Of a stretch of 64,000 nt of DNA, positions 26,601-36,770 are shown piece after piece; position 1 is the first letter of the stretch, and every line of letters starts with the position of its first letter. The notes beneath the pieces were generated by a model. That model had not been told where the DNA came from. It was given only the letters and a program-made list of their open reading frames with translations, and made no database searches. The stretch spans positions 2,480,001 through 2,544,000 of the forward strand of contig CBDFMR010000005.1 of the NCBI GenBank assembly GCA_965249765.1. Reading direction: 5' to 3'. The position numbers and the translations under genes are program-made. This stretch comes from CBDFMR01 sp965249765 (GTDB lineage: Bacteria > Bacteroidota > Bacteroidia > Chitinophagales > Saprospiraceae).

Positions 26601-29600
26601 CTACACATGAGCCATCGGGTAGTTGATGAAGCCAACTGACTGTAATCACATAGTCGGAAGTAGAAGTATTGCATATGCTAAATGGTATATGCTGGCCCAG
26701 GGCCAATAAACCACTCGTGCTCGGATAAATTTCCGCAGTGTAATTATCCAATTGATTAATCACCCATCCCGGGTATGTAATAACAGACGAAATCGAAGCT
26801 GGTGTTTGTAAGGAAACCTTTATACCCTTGAAATAGACATCACAAAAATTATTTTCAATAGTAATATCGTAGCAGCAAGTGTCCAAAGATCCCTGACTTG
26901 ACATGGCACTTACAGACAGATCATCACAATCCAATATGTCGTCGCAGGGATCGCATGGTATCGTGATCTTCATGCATGAATCTTTTACCATGCAGGATTC
27001 GCCTACACCAATATGACCTCCCGGCCATCGCTCTATTCTCAAACACACATCGTGCGCTTCATTATCTTGCCATACTTGACACAGTTGGCCGCTGCCGGCA
27101 CTTGTCCACGGCTGGTTATCAACCTGCCAGTAAAGTACATCACAGCTATCCAGCGGACTGAGATCCCAGCATATTTCACAATTCTCTATATTAATCACTG
27201 GCATTGCGACTTGATCGAATAACTGGCAAAACTCCTCTTCAGTAACATCACAACAATCAGGGTCTGGTGGACAAGGAGGTATTTGGACACAAACCGTATC
27301 CGACTCAAAACAACACCAATCATCGCCTGATAAGTGATCGTGCAACCGAATACTAAACTTGATCAAGTCCCCTGGATTAATGGCCCCGCTTATATTTATA
27401 TCTATCGTGGTTATTCCTCCAGAAGGCAATGGAGTAACGAAGGTATAAGGTGAAGGCCAGATAATGACTCCGGAATTTAATGCCTGAATCAATAGTTGGG
27501 AAGCAGTATGATTAGAAACATTTTTTATCGTCAAACAATAATCTATCGAATTTGGAATAGATGAGATTGTGCATGTAGCAGGAGCGTTAGGTATAGGATC
27601 CCCACATTGCCATATAATAGTTTTGCCGACTATATCTGTAGCGACATCTATACCGGCATCCGGATCACACTCAAATGCCGCAATATAATCATGACAGTTT
27701 TGCAATTCAACACCCTGGCAAGAATGGACTCTTTCAACAAATGTATGAGGCCATCCAAGGTCTGTAGTAATGATAAATACGGGGTCTCCTAACCAGGTTC
27801 CCGTTTCTACTTTAACAGAACCAGTAGGATTCAAACAGGTATTGGCGGTATGATTAATGACTTCATCCAATAACCATTGATTACAAAAAGGCTCTACAAA
27901 GCAAGTATCACATAGATTGTTTTTTGGTATAATATCTATGATGGCCAGACAGCTATCACTGACAGGTGGCTCACATTGATAACGCAATGTATCTATACAG
28001 GCTATACTGTCCATTCCATTCTGACCCTGTGTATACCATTTGAGCGTAAGTTCTTGGGGATCTTCTCCAGGATCAATATCATCCAGACAGAAATTAATCA
28101 AGTTATTGTATGTACCTAGCGGAATGGTACCCGCAACATGTTGCCATACAATGCGTTGATTTGTAGTTACCGGATTTGACCAGTCAGAAGGACTGCTCGT
28201 CCCTGTAGAATGAGATCCTATGACTACCCCAGGAGTAATCAATTCCAACTCCAGCTTAGTAAAATAATCATCTGCACATCCTACCTCGATATCTAGAGTA
28301 TGACAGCAAGCAGTATCCATTGGAGGACACAAGCTGAGATCATATGTAATCACGAGTTCAGGCCATAGGGCGGGATTAGTATGTTCTCCGGAAGCAAATA
28401 TATATTGGAGATCGAGTGGACAAGATGCATCTAGTACAAATCCAAAGCTTCCTCCTGGATTCGCCATCATGTCTTGTACTAATCCCGTAACATCGACAGA
28501 AAAATCTTGAAATGGTGACAATGGCAAAGGTAGACCGACTTGATTAGTCGATGATGTCGAAGGAGGAGTCAGACTGATGGTGGTCTCTGACCAGCTTGAT
28601 GTGACTCTCTTAACATCGACACAAGGCGATGTCAATGAAGTGGTATTGACGTGTCCGAAAGACAATGGATCCGCAAATAATTTTAATTCAGCATTAGTGA
28701 TAATGGCATCAGGACAGAGGTCATCTAATGGAAAGTTTAGATAAGCATCTGAAAAACAACCATCAGATAGGCCACCCCAGGCAGCACCAGTAATTAAGCT
28801 GGTTGAGTTGGTCCAAAATCCTCCTACTTGACACCCGTTTAGATAAGCATCATCCATAATGGCACCGGGTTTGATACTAATCGTTGAGTTCGATGGACTC
28901 TGATACGTTACCTCAGTCAAATAGGAACTATCACAAGGATTACAACATGGATCTAATGTTACACACACCTTATCCGGCGACGTGCAACACATATCATTAT
29001 TCCAGATCGTAGTCTCAAAACAAAATTGTGTTGGCGCTAAAATCGGCGATAAAGGCACGATGTCCACAGGTAATGTCTGCGGTGGATCAGAAGGACCCAT
29101 AGGAGGCATTAATGATACTCCTATCGATCCGTTAGGCGGCAGTACTGTACCATCTGGTCTGAATAAAATATTGGGGTCACAAGAGGTAAAGACAACTTGA
29201 TGGGCAGTAAAGGGTGGCGTCGTACTCACATTGGATACTGTAATGTCAATGTCATAATATCCATCCTGACATTCAGGGTCAGCGGTTTCAGTCAGCACAC
29301 AAGGATCAACTCCAGGTGGTGGGTCACATCCCAGTTCCACCGACTTTCGACAGAGAACTTCTATCTCCTCACCATTTTGATCGTAATAGCTAATTTCTAT
29401 GAATTGAGTTGGTGGTGCTAGTGTGCTATCTACTCCCAGGCAAAACTTGATCAAATCATTGAATAATCCAGGACCAAAAGTCGACCCAGAAGTAGGGTTC
29501 ATGATTATTTCTCTACCACTAGGATCCACAGTAAATGTAAAGGCCGGATCGTTAATCATTGCCGTATTAAAAATGACACCGGCATTAAGCGCTTTAATCC

Positions 29601-31561
29601 CAATAGCACTGACACTTACTGACTTGAGTACGATATCTAAGGCATAGCAGCACCCATTGACTTCTGGCGTATTTGATCCATTACATTCACCAGGAATGAT
29701 AAACCCGATACCCGCTTCACGTGCTTCACAAGCATTGCCATATGTCAAGCCATTGCAGCCGCAAACAGGGTCGTATACAGCTGGACATGGATTTCCGGTA
29801 ATCAAGGAAGGGTCAATACACGGAATTTGTTGGATTAGCGTATCAACCATAACCATAAAAGAGTCACAAGGATTAGTGGGACAAGGCTCCCAACACGTAT
29901 TATCGTAGCCGTGCTTTTCGCTTGGATTACTGTTGTAATCGAGCGGAAATCGGATACCTGTTACACTGCTGATTAAGGTATTCCAGTCCGCACAGCCGGA
30001 GCCGATGTTCATAATCCAATATCCATCGGCATTACTAGGCAATTGGCCGGCAGTGCAAGCAGATAAAGGAGTACATACTGTTTTCCAAGGATCATTATCC
30101 GTCAGTATAAAATTACTGATGTAAGTAGCTCGCAGAGTTGGCGCACTCTCAGGGCCTTGATATATCGTCAGTTGGGGTCTTGCTGTAGTAGGTGTATTAG
30201 CATCATCCACATATTTATAATCGAAGCAAAAACAGCAATCGTCATAATTAGTCCAGTCTCCTGAATAATCAGTTTCGTTGTAGATTCTTGTCGAACCACT
30301 AATATCGATGCCATCGAGATAGAAGTCGCCAGGTCCACGCATAGCTAAGTTTACCGCTGTCAATTGGGGAGGATTGTTACCCTGGCTATTGGCTCTTATC
30401 CAGTTGGCACTTGTTCCATTTTCGTTAAAATTATAACATGGTCCCTCACAGCTTTCTTCATCACACTCGACTGTTATGATATATACACACTCATCCGCCG
30501 CACCACATTCATTGATCGCGCTACAGGTCACAGTATGGATTCCTGGAATTAGAAAAACTATCTGCCCCGAAGTGACTGGATTTCCATCGAGCATACAAAT
30601 TACTAGGCTTCCGTCGATGCTTGTAATATTGGGTATCATATATTCCAGCTCACATGGGACACCCGGCCCTACCGTCTCTGATAAAAAAATATCAATTGGA
30701 CAAGCGATTAACGGTGGATCAGGTTGAGTAATATCAATCATTTTAGTCTCTGTAACTTGAGTTCCATCACTACAATTGATGATCAAATCAACTGTGTACG
30801 TCCCGCTCTGAGGAAAAGTAAAACATGGATTAACGTCTATGCTTCCCAAGCCAACAGAAGGCAACCCAGGACCGGTAAAATTCCAGGAAAAAAAGGTGAC
30901 TTCACCGCATAAATCTTGCATAAAACAGACTTCACCGCAATCTAAAACCTGGTAAGAAAAATCCGCCTGACAGAGGGGGTTAGTTGTTGGATCCAGTACG
31001 CTTATACACACATCATCGAAGAGAATGGTTGCAGAAGCCAAGGTGGCAGGTGTATTATTAGCTATGGGTAAGTTAGAGAAATTTCCCGTAGATGTCCAAA
31101 TTATATCAACTGTCTTCCAGCCCTCAGCTATACCATAAACTGGTGTCGCCCCTATAATTATACCATCAGCATACAAGGTCAAACTTCCTGATAAATCTCC
31201 GATAGCCTTCATGCAAAGTTGAATGCAATATTCAATACCCGATTCAAATATCAATTCTGGGGTGCCAGGAGGTTTCCGATAATTGGCCATATCACCAAAG
31301 GGACCCATAACCAATCCGTCAAGAGATATACTCGTCAATTGGCTTGTACAACCATCATCAAAATAAGATGGCATATTGGCAAGAGCTTCCCACCCTCCAC
31401 CAGGTAGTGAAAGATGAGAAGGCAGTAGACCCATCTCCCCTTCAAACGTATGCTGCGCTCCATTGGGACAGCATGCTACAGGGCAAGGATCCTGTGCAGA
31501 AAGAACGCAAGTCGATACGCTAATAATTATTGTAAAAAGAATCTGAATTAGAATGGTGTTC
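23632..31561 (-). CDS. giant multidomain surface protein with type IX (type B) sorting domain; start codon lost to an IS
   Basis: Over 2600 codons. Numbering from the first in-frame ATG (31434): PKD-like domain about 158-230, HYR-like domain 238-318, Kazal-like module 546-578 (CPAVYDPVCGCNGLTYGNAC), DNRLRE-like region about 840-1040, several Cys-rich 100-200-residue repeats, three PKD-like repeats after 1920, and a gliding-type C-terminal domain from about 2503 (IPTGFTPNNDGMNDVLKI). The frame continues upstream of 31434 and reads NTILIQILFTIIISVSTCVL then SAQ, a good signal peptide, up to the IS end at 31562. No ATG, GTG or TTG is left there. The protein is built to be secreted and attached through PorP/SprF; as it stands expression is doubtful. 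Confidence 0.85.
23970..25660 (-). repeat. three PKD-like repeats plus duplicated spacer within the giant cargo gene
   Basis: Three copies of a unit of about 100 residues are seen at about 25655-25340, 24605-24300 and 24275-23965. They share CDxVxxGF, FDTCHWFGTAGPDWGDGS and WTHTY...YxICIxVxEG. The first two are closest, also at DNA level. Between copies one and two lies a segment similar to the one preceding copy one (FKGxKxxL, xAEIYPxSG, CFKxxNxT), so a larger block was duplicated. Confidence 0.85.
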
Positions 31562-31598
31562 TTCTTGACTTTGACACTTGTATGAGAGAAATCGTCTG

Positions 31599-31630
31599 AA
31601 ACCCTTGCAGGGTAAGGGTTTAGTTTTTTT
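31599..31630 (+). terminator. terminator hairpin inside the left end of IS A
   Basis: AAACCCTT (31599-31606) pairs with AAGGGTTT (31614-31621), loop of seven, then a T-rich run. It stands between the IS end and the transposase start and would block read-in transcription from outside, a common IS self-control device. Confidence 0.7.
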
Positions 31631-31696
31631 ATAGTGTAAATTGTATTGCGAAGACAGTTTGTTTTTCTAAGAAATTATTAATATAATGTAGTTATT

Positions 31697-33307
31697 ATGG
31701 CTACAATTCGTATTGATAAAAAGAAGTCCGGACACTATATGAGTCTGATTCATTCCTATCGCGATGAAAACGGCGTTGCGCGAATGAAAACCCTAGCCAA
31801 TTTGGGCAAGGCAGAGGACTATAACCCTGAGACACTTAAGAAAATGGGATCCAGGCTGTACGCTCTAGGGGGTGGCAATCCCTTAGACTTGATGGGTACT
31901 GAGGTGGAGGAAGTGGGCAGGTTCAATTTTGGTTATGTGCAATTAGTTGACAGCGTGCTGCACACATTTAAGCTGGACCAGGTCTTTGCCAGAATAAAAA
32001 GAAAGCACCACCTGACCTTTGATTTATACGAAGCGGTGTTGCTGATGTTGGTCGAGCGCTTTAATGTTCCCAACAGTAAACTGGCTAATTATCACAATCA
32101 GGCTGAATATTACTCGGTACAAGACATAAAACTCCATTGGTTGTACCGTGCCTTGGATAAGCTGGACCAATATAGCCACGCCATACAGCAAAGTATATAT
32201 ATGACCGGTCGCAATTTATTCAATCAAAAATTAGATATTGTTTTTTATGATGTAACGACTTTTTATTTTGATAGTGATGTAGAACAAGAAAACACATTAA
32301 GAAAAAAGGGATACTCCAAGGATGGTAAAATAGGAAAGACTCAAGTGGTATTAGGAATGCTCATGGATCGTAACAAGCAACCGGTGGCCTATCATATATT
32401 CGAGGGAAACACTGCCGAAGTCAAGACGATAAGTAAAATACTGGAACAGGTAAAAAAGCAATATAGTATCGACAAGGTCATCGTAGTAGCTGACCGAGCC
32501 ATGTTATCAGAACAAAACATTGACCTGATCAGTGGGCAAATGGACTTTCCATTCATATTTGGTGAAAAGCTAAAAATGATGAAAACGCCCGCCAAAGAAG
32601 CATTGGTAGATAAGAGCCGCTATAACAATGAATGGGTGTATCAAAAAGATGGAAAACCAATAAAGCTAAAATACACTACACTAATGTACCAGGGACGGAA
32701 AGTGATCTGCACCTACAGTGAAAAAAGGGCACGCAAAGACCGTCATGAAAGAGAAAAACGCCTAATAAAGGCACAGTACTTCATGGACAACCCTTCCCAG
32801 TTAAAAAAGAAAACCTCTTACCATTACTTGAACAAAACGGGCAAGGACAGCTACCAGCTCAACGAAAAAAAGATCAAGCAGGACCAAATGTACGATGGCT
32901 TTTTAGCCATCAGTACCAATGTAGACAACTTGAGTGTTGTGCAAATATTAGATCAATACCGTCACTTGTTTTTAATCGAACAAGGCTTTAGAACCATGAA
33001 AAGCATCTTGGAAGTCAGACCAATGTTTCATTGGACAGACAAAAGAATCCGCGGCCACATTGCTATGTGCTTTATGGCCTTGGCACTATTAAGACATGTC
33101 GAGATCAGACTTGAGAAAAACAAAACACCGCTCTCAGAGCTTACCATTCTAAAAACACTCGACAGGATGCAGTCTAGCAAGATTACCCAAGATGGAAAGG
33201 ACTTTTACCTACGCAGTGCTATGGATTCAAACCAACAAGTACTGATAGATAAATTCAAATTGAAAAAAATCAAACCCCTCAATTACAACAGCCTGACAAT
33301 CAGATAG
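31697..33307 (+). CDS. IS1634-like (IS4 superfamily) transposase A
   Basis: 536 residues, intact. DDE residues: Asp in IVFYDVTTFYFDS, Asp in VVADRAMLS, Glu in LFLIEQGFRTMKSIL followed by VRPMFHW. The N-terminus MATIRIDKKKSGHYMSLIHS is typical of the group. It seems functional and its element interrupts the start of the giant secreted-protein gene. Confidence 0.88.
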   Translation: MATIRIDKKKSGHYMSLIHSYRDENGVARMKTLANLGKAEDYNPETLKKMGSRLYALGGGNPLDLMGTEVEEVGRFNFGYVQLVDSVLHTFKLDQVFARIKRKHHLTFDLYEAVLLMLVERFNVPNSKLANYHNQAEYYSVQDIKLHWLYRALDKLDQYSHAIQQSIYMTGRNLFNQKLDIVFYDVTTFYFDSDVEQENTLRKKGYSKDGKIGKTQVVLGMLMDRNKQPVAYHIFEGNTAEVKTISKILEQVKKQYSIDKVIVVADRAMLSEQNIDLISGQMDFPFIFGEKLKMMKTPAKEALVDKSRYNNEWVYQKDGKPIKLKYTTLMYQGRKVICTYSEKRARKDRHEREKRLIKAQYFMDNPSQLKKKTSYHYLNKTGKDSYQLNEKKIKQDQMYDGFLAISTNVDNLSVVQILDQYRHLFLIEQGFRTMKSILEVRPMFHWTDKRIRGHIAMCFMALALLRHVEIRLEKNKTPLSELTILKTLDRMQSSKITQDGKDFYLRSAMDSNQQVLIDKFKLKKIKPLNYNSLTIR

Positions 33308-33390
33308 TTATAGACAACGTATTGCGAAAACGAAAAACTTAACTGCTTGATAATCAAATGCTTATGGCTAAAACGTGTCAAAGTCAAGAA

Positions 33391-33646
33391 ATATAATCCG
33401 TGCGATCACAAACTTTTTCCACATGTCACAAGAGCGATGGCTAGGGTCATGTTGGACAGTATAAATACAATGAGCAAGTTGATTAAATCCAGAGCCAAAA
33501 CTAAGCAAGGACTAAAAGTTTCTGTACGGCAAATAAAAAAACAATATCAAACAGGGATAAAAGCCACTAAAACATTTTTAATTAATTACCCAATCATTCA
33601 CGATACAATACTCCCGAAATGGAATTATCAAGCTATTGCCTGCTAG
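33391..33646 (+). pseudogene. unrecognised gene fragment next to IS A
   Basis: A frame that is open through the IS right end continues after it with about 84 residues (HVTRAMARVMLDSINTMSKL, then basic sequence, ending LPKWNYQAIAC) and a TAG stop. It reads like the C-terminal tail of a longer, Lys-rich protein, perhaps another transposase, whose 5' part was lost when IS A arrived. I cannot name the family. Confidence 0.4.
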
Positions 33647-33676
33647 CAAATCGGGAAGTTATTTTTCGTACATCCC

Positions 33677-34519
33677 TTAGTAGCCTTTATGCTGATTAGC
33701 TCTGAATTGTTTTGGTGAGAAATTGGCTTTGTTTTTAAAGAAATGAGAAAACGAGGAAATATCTTCAAAACCAAGATTACATGCTATCTCTTTGATGGAT
33801 AATTCGGTAAACAGTAAATACCTTTTGGCTTCTACGTATATTCGTTCCAGAATCATTGTACTTGGACTCAGTACGTCTAAAGAATTGAATCTATTGGAAA
33901 TGGTCTTTGGAGATTTATTAAGCATTTTTGCATAATCACTTACTTTATGGTATTTTTTATAGTTTATTTCCAATAGTATTCTGAATTGCCTCACTAACTC
34001 AAATTTTACCTCATTTTCTCCTACATAATTTTTTTGTTGTTTGAGTACTCTTGTGCATTTAATCAACCATTTTTTTAGAATAACCGTCAGCATTTCTTCT
34101 TGAATGTTATCTGTGATTTCAAATTCTTCTTGCAATTCCTCAACAAGTTTTTTAAAACTTATGATGTTTTTTGGGTCTATGTTTATAATTGGAGTTCCTT
34201 GTGACCCAAAAAATAAAATACCATTACAAGATACTTCACGGTCATTTTCCTTGATGCAATAAAATTCTCTGTTAAATTGAATGATACTGACCTTGCTATG
34301 GTTTTCGATCATTTTTACATGATTAATTGGGGTAATAGAAATCATTTGATTTTTACTAACAGAAACCATTTTATCATCTATTAATAAGACAACCATACCC
34401 TCTACAACCCATAATAAGGTGTAAAGTCCAGCTTTGCCCATCTTTATAGCAGAAAAAGCATTTTCCACACTCGTGCAATAGTTGAATTTTGCAAATCTAT
34501 TATTGAAACTTTTTTTCAT
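33677..34519 (-). CDS. AraC-family transcriptional regulator
   Basis: About 280 residues from ATG 34519 (an upstream in-frame GTG at 34546 is less likely). An N-terminal cupin-like sensor part is followed by a C-terminal double helix-turn-helix with KVSDYAKMLNKSPKTISNRF and SIKEIACNLGFEDISSFSHF, then FSPKQFR. It is noticeably AT-richer than the metabolic genes and lies alone between two IS1634-like elements, so it was probably brought in or left behind by IS activity. Target genes are unknown. Confidence 0.88.
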   Translation of the reverse strand: MKKSFNNRFAKFNYCTSVENAFSAIKMGKAGLYTLLWVVEGMVVLLIDDKMVSVSKNQMISITPINHVKMIENHSKVSIIQFNREFYCIKENDREVSCNGILFFGSQGTPIINIDPKNIISFKKLVEELQEEFEITDNIQEEMLTVILKKWLIKCTRVLKQQKNYVGENEVKFELVRQFRILLEINYKKYHKVSDYAKMLNKSPKTISNRFNSLDVLSPSTMILERIYVEAKRYLLFTELSIKEIACNLGFEDISSFSHFFKNKANFSPKQFRANQHKGY

Positions 34520-34652
34520 TTTTTTATTGATTGGAGATAACAGCACACTATGCGCTGTTGAACAAAGCTACTACGTCGCAGCTCAAAGAGGTGTAACTTA
34601 GGGGGATTATTCATTAAATAAGCAAGTTCACACCCGTCCAAGACATTTTAGG

Positions 34653-36728
34653 TTAACCCAACTTGGCCGACGGAGAAATTAGTTTATTGATTTTCAGTGA
34701 CTTAGAAAATCAGTGGTACACTACATATTTTTTTGTAGGGGTTTGAGTGTGCTTACATTGGGTGGCAGAATAAATTTGCTGTAGTTGTTCAATGGGCTTA
34801 GAAGGTATGCGCATATGAATCACCTTTTTATCCGTAGGAAGCACAACAGTTTGGATAGTATGGGTACTCAATATTCTAAGTATGTTTCTCCAATCGTATG
34901 TGAGACCATGTTGCTTTAGCATATACCGAATCGTATTAACAAGTTGATAAGCTAAAACTGTCAAGTAGATATGACTTTTGATTCGCTCGTCTTTTTGGTG
35001 GTGAATGGGTCTAATTTGCAGGTCAGTTTTTAGACACCTAAAGGTTGATTCAACTTCACGGATGGTGTTGTATATATCCCATAATTGATTTTCGGTTGGA
35101 TCTGAATAATTTGTGCGCAAAAAATATACCCCTTTTGCTTTGTCTTGTTTTACTTTCGATGTTTTCTTGATCCAACTCATATCCGTGGCAATACCTTGGC
35201 ACTGCTCAACATTAATATCATACCGTCCCGATACTCGAAAGTGTTTTTGTTTTGCTCGACCAATACGTTCCCATACTTTTTCGATCTTCTTGGTTCCTCC
35301 TTTTTTGTCAATGGCCTTTTTTATGGTTTCCAGGTTTTCTTCAAATCTCTGGACTAATTTACCATCCATCGATTGCTCTTTTTTTCGCTTGCCATCACTT
35401 TGAACATACATCCATGTATCCGTATATCCTTGTGGCTGGAAAATGTATAGCTCGACCTTTTGCTTGTCATCTTTATTAAATATAGTCACTCGCTGATCAA
35501 CGTCCTGCGCTGGATAATCTTTGAGGCGTTTACGTGATACACAAACATACTTGTATTTCCTGGCCCTCAGTAATGCTAAGTTGTCTTCTGTTGCAATACC
35601 CGCGTCTATGACTACTGTGCGTTCAATATCGGGTTTTGCATACTTCTCCAGATCTTTTATCATATCATCAAGTGTCGTTGCATCTGCCCTATTCCCCTCA
35701 TAGATCCTAGAGTGTCGTATAAAGCCTTCGGCGTTTATGACACCCGTAAATACAACTATTGGACAATCATTTCGCTTTTCTTTACTCCTTGCGTGACGTG
35801 CTATTTTACTCTGTCTTTTACTTGTTTCAAAATAAGTATTGCTAATATCAAAAATCACAAGTTTGTCTTTTAAACCAAACATGTCTGTGACCCTATTGTA
35901 AATAAATTGATCAATTCTGTCTTTGTTATTGTACAACTTATCGGCAATGGCATATAGTTGTTTGTGTGTAATTTTTTCTTCCTGTCGGTAGCAATGTTGG
36001 AGCTCGCTATTGGTCTGTAAAATTTGGGCTGTCCTATGTTCAGAGCATGCAAATATGGCTCGTGCAGTAATACTTATTAATGCTTTGTTTATTTCAACTT
36101 TAGTTAATCCCATTTGCTTAAAACAACGGGCAAGCTCTAGTTTATCCAGTATTTGCTTGCATAGATTTTCTGCACCAAAACTACGTACTTGTTCTACTCT
36201 CAAACCCTTTATATCTAATCGGTGAAACTCCGCTTTGTTTGGTGGGGGAGGTATGGACGTCGGTGCGGGCTTACCCTGCAACTCATATTTAATAAGATAT
36301 TTTTCATAGTAGCCCAAAGCAAGCTCTTCGAGCTCCTTTGGATACTTCGATGGAAACAAGTCCGGTTGTCCAAAAATTTTACTTTTTAACATGGCCAATA
36401 CAACGGCACGATTGGCTTTATCTGCCAATATCTTATCTGAGCCTAAATACAAAATGGAAAATTGCTTGACTTTACCGTCAATCCTGGAAGTCTGGGCCAA
36501 AGTGTATTGATAAAATATTTGGGAGTTCTTACTACGTTGTTTTTTGACACATCTAATAAACATGAAAGCAAAGATACAATGAAAATTGCATAAAACCAGT
36601 AACCGTACACTACTACAATTGAAAAACTAATAATACAATAACTGATTATCAGTCTGTTAGACACTCGTAGACACTCATATTTGTCGAAAATTGTTGCTTC
36701 TTGAAACTCCTAAGCCAAGTTGGGTTAA
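34653..36728 (-). mobile_element. IS1634-like insertion sequence B
   Basis: Perfect 15-bp inverted ends: TTAACCCAACTTGGC at 34653-34667 and its complement at 36714-36728. Length 2076 bp, one transposase gene. It is different from copy A in ends and protein. No clear target duplication is seen. Confidence 0.85.
34710..36563 (-). CDS. IS1634-family transposase B
   Basis: 617 residues, intact. It starts MFIRCVKKQRSKN as usual for the family. DDE residues: Asp in LVIFDISNTYFE, Asp in TVVIDAGIATEDN, Glu in IYNTIREVESTFRCLKTDL. KxIRPIHH (LQIRPIHHQKDERIKSHIYL) follows, also typical. Confidence 0.9.
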   Translation of the reverse strand: MFIRCVKKQRSKNSQIFYQYTLAQTSRIDGKVKQFSILYLGSDKILADKANRAVVLAMLKSKIFGQPDLFPSKYPKELEELALGYYEKYLIKYELQGKPAPTSIPPPPNKAEFHRLDIKGLRVEQVRSFGAENLCKQILDKLELARCFKQMGLTKVEINKALISITARAIFACSEHRTAQILQTNSELQHCYRQEEKITHKQLYAIADKLYNNKDRIDQFIYNRVTDMFGLKDKLVIFDISNTYFETSKRQSKIARHARSKEKRNDCPIVVFTGVINAEGFIRHSRIYEGNRADATTLDDMIKDLEKYAKPDIERTVVIDAGIATEDNLALLRARKYKYVCVSRKRLKDYPAQDVDQRVTIFNKDDKQKVELYIFQPQGYTDTWMYVQSDGKRKKEQSMDGKLVQRFEENLETIKKAIDKKGGTKKIEKVWERIGRAKQKHFRVSGRYDINVEQCQGIATDMSWIKKTSKVKQDKAKGVYFLRTNYSDPTENQLWDIYNTIREVESTFRCLKTDLQIRPIHHQKDERIKSHIYLTVLAYQLVNTIRYMLKQHGLTYDWRNILRILSTHTIQTVVLPTDKKVIHMRIPSKPIEQLQQIYSATQCKHTQTPTKKYVVYH

Positions 36729-36770
36729 TAAAATTTGTCCTTGAAACTGAGCAAATTAGCCGCTGAAAAT

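Larger units (their letters stand above)
31562..33390 (+). mobile_element. IS1634-like insertion sequence A
   Basis: Perfect 16-bp inverted ends: TTCTTGACTTTGACAC at 31562-31577 and its complement at 33375-33390. Total 1829 bp with one transposase gene. No target duplication is visible: the left flank is the cargo-gene signal peptide and the right flank is unrelated, so one side has been rearranged since insertion. Confidence 0.85.

Noticed and set aside
23683..30912. Many plus-strand open frames of 60-83 codons opposite the giant cargo gene
   Set aside because: They are shadows of the long minus-strand coding frame, with no family motifs, signals or operon spacing.
33347..33390. TTG start of the open frame at the right end of IS A
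   Set aside because: This part is IS end sequence; only the portion after 33390 belongs to a former gene.
34620..36770. Target-site duplications for the two IS1634-like elements and the IS66-like element
   Set aside because: The flanking bases were compared and no exact duplication of the expected length is present.
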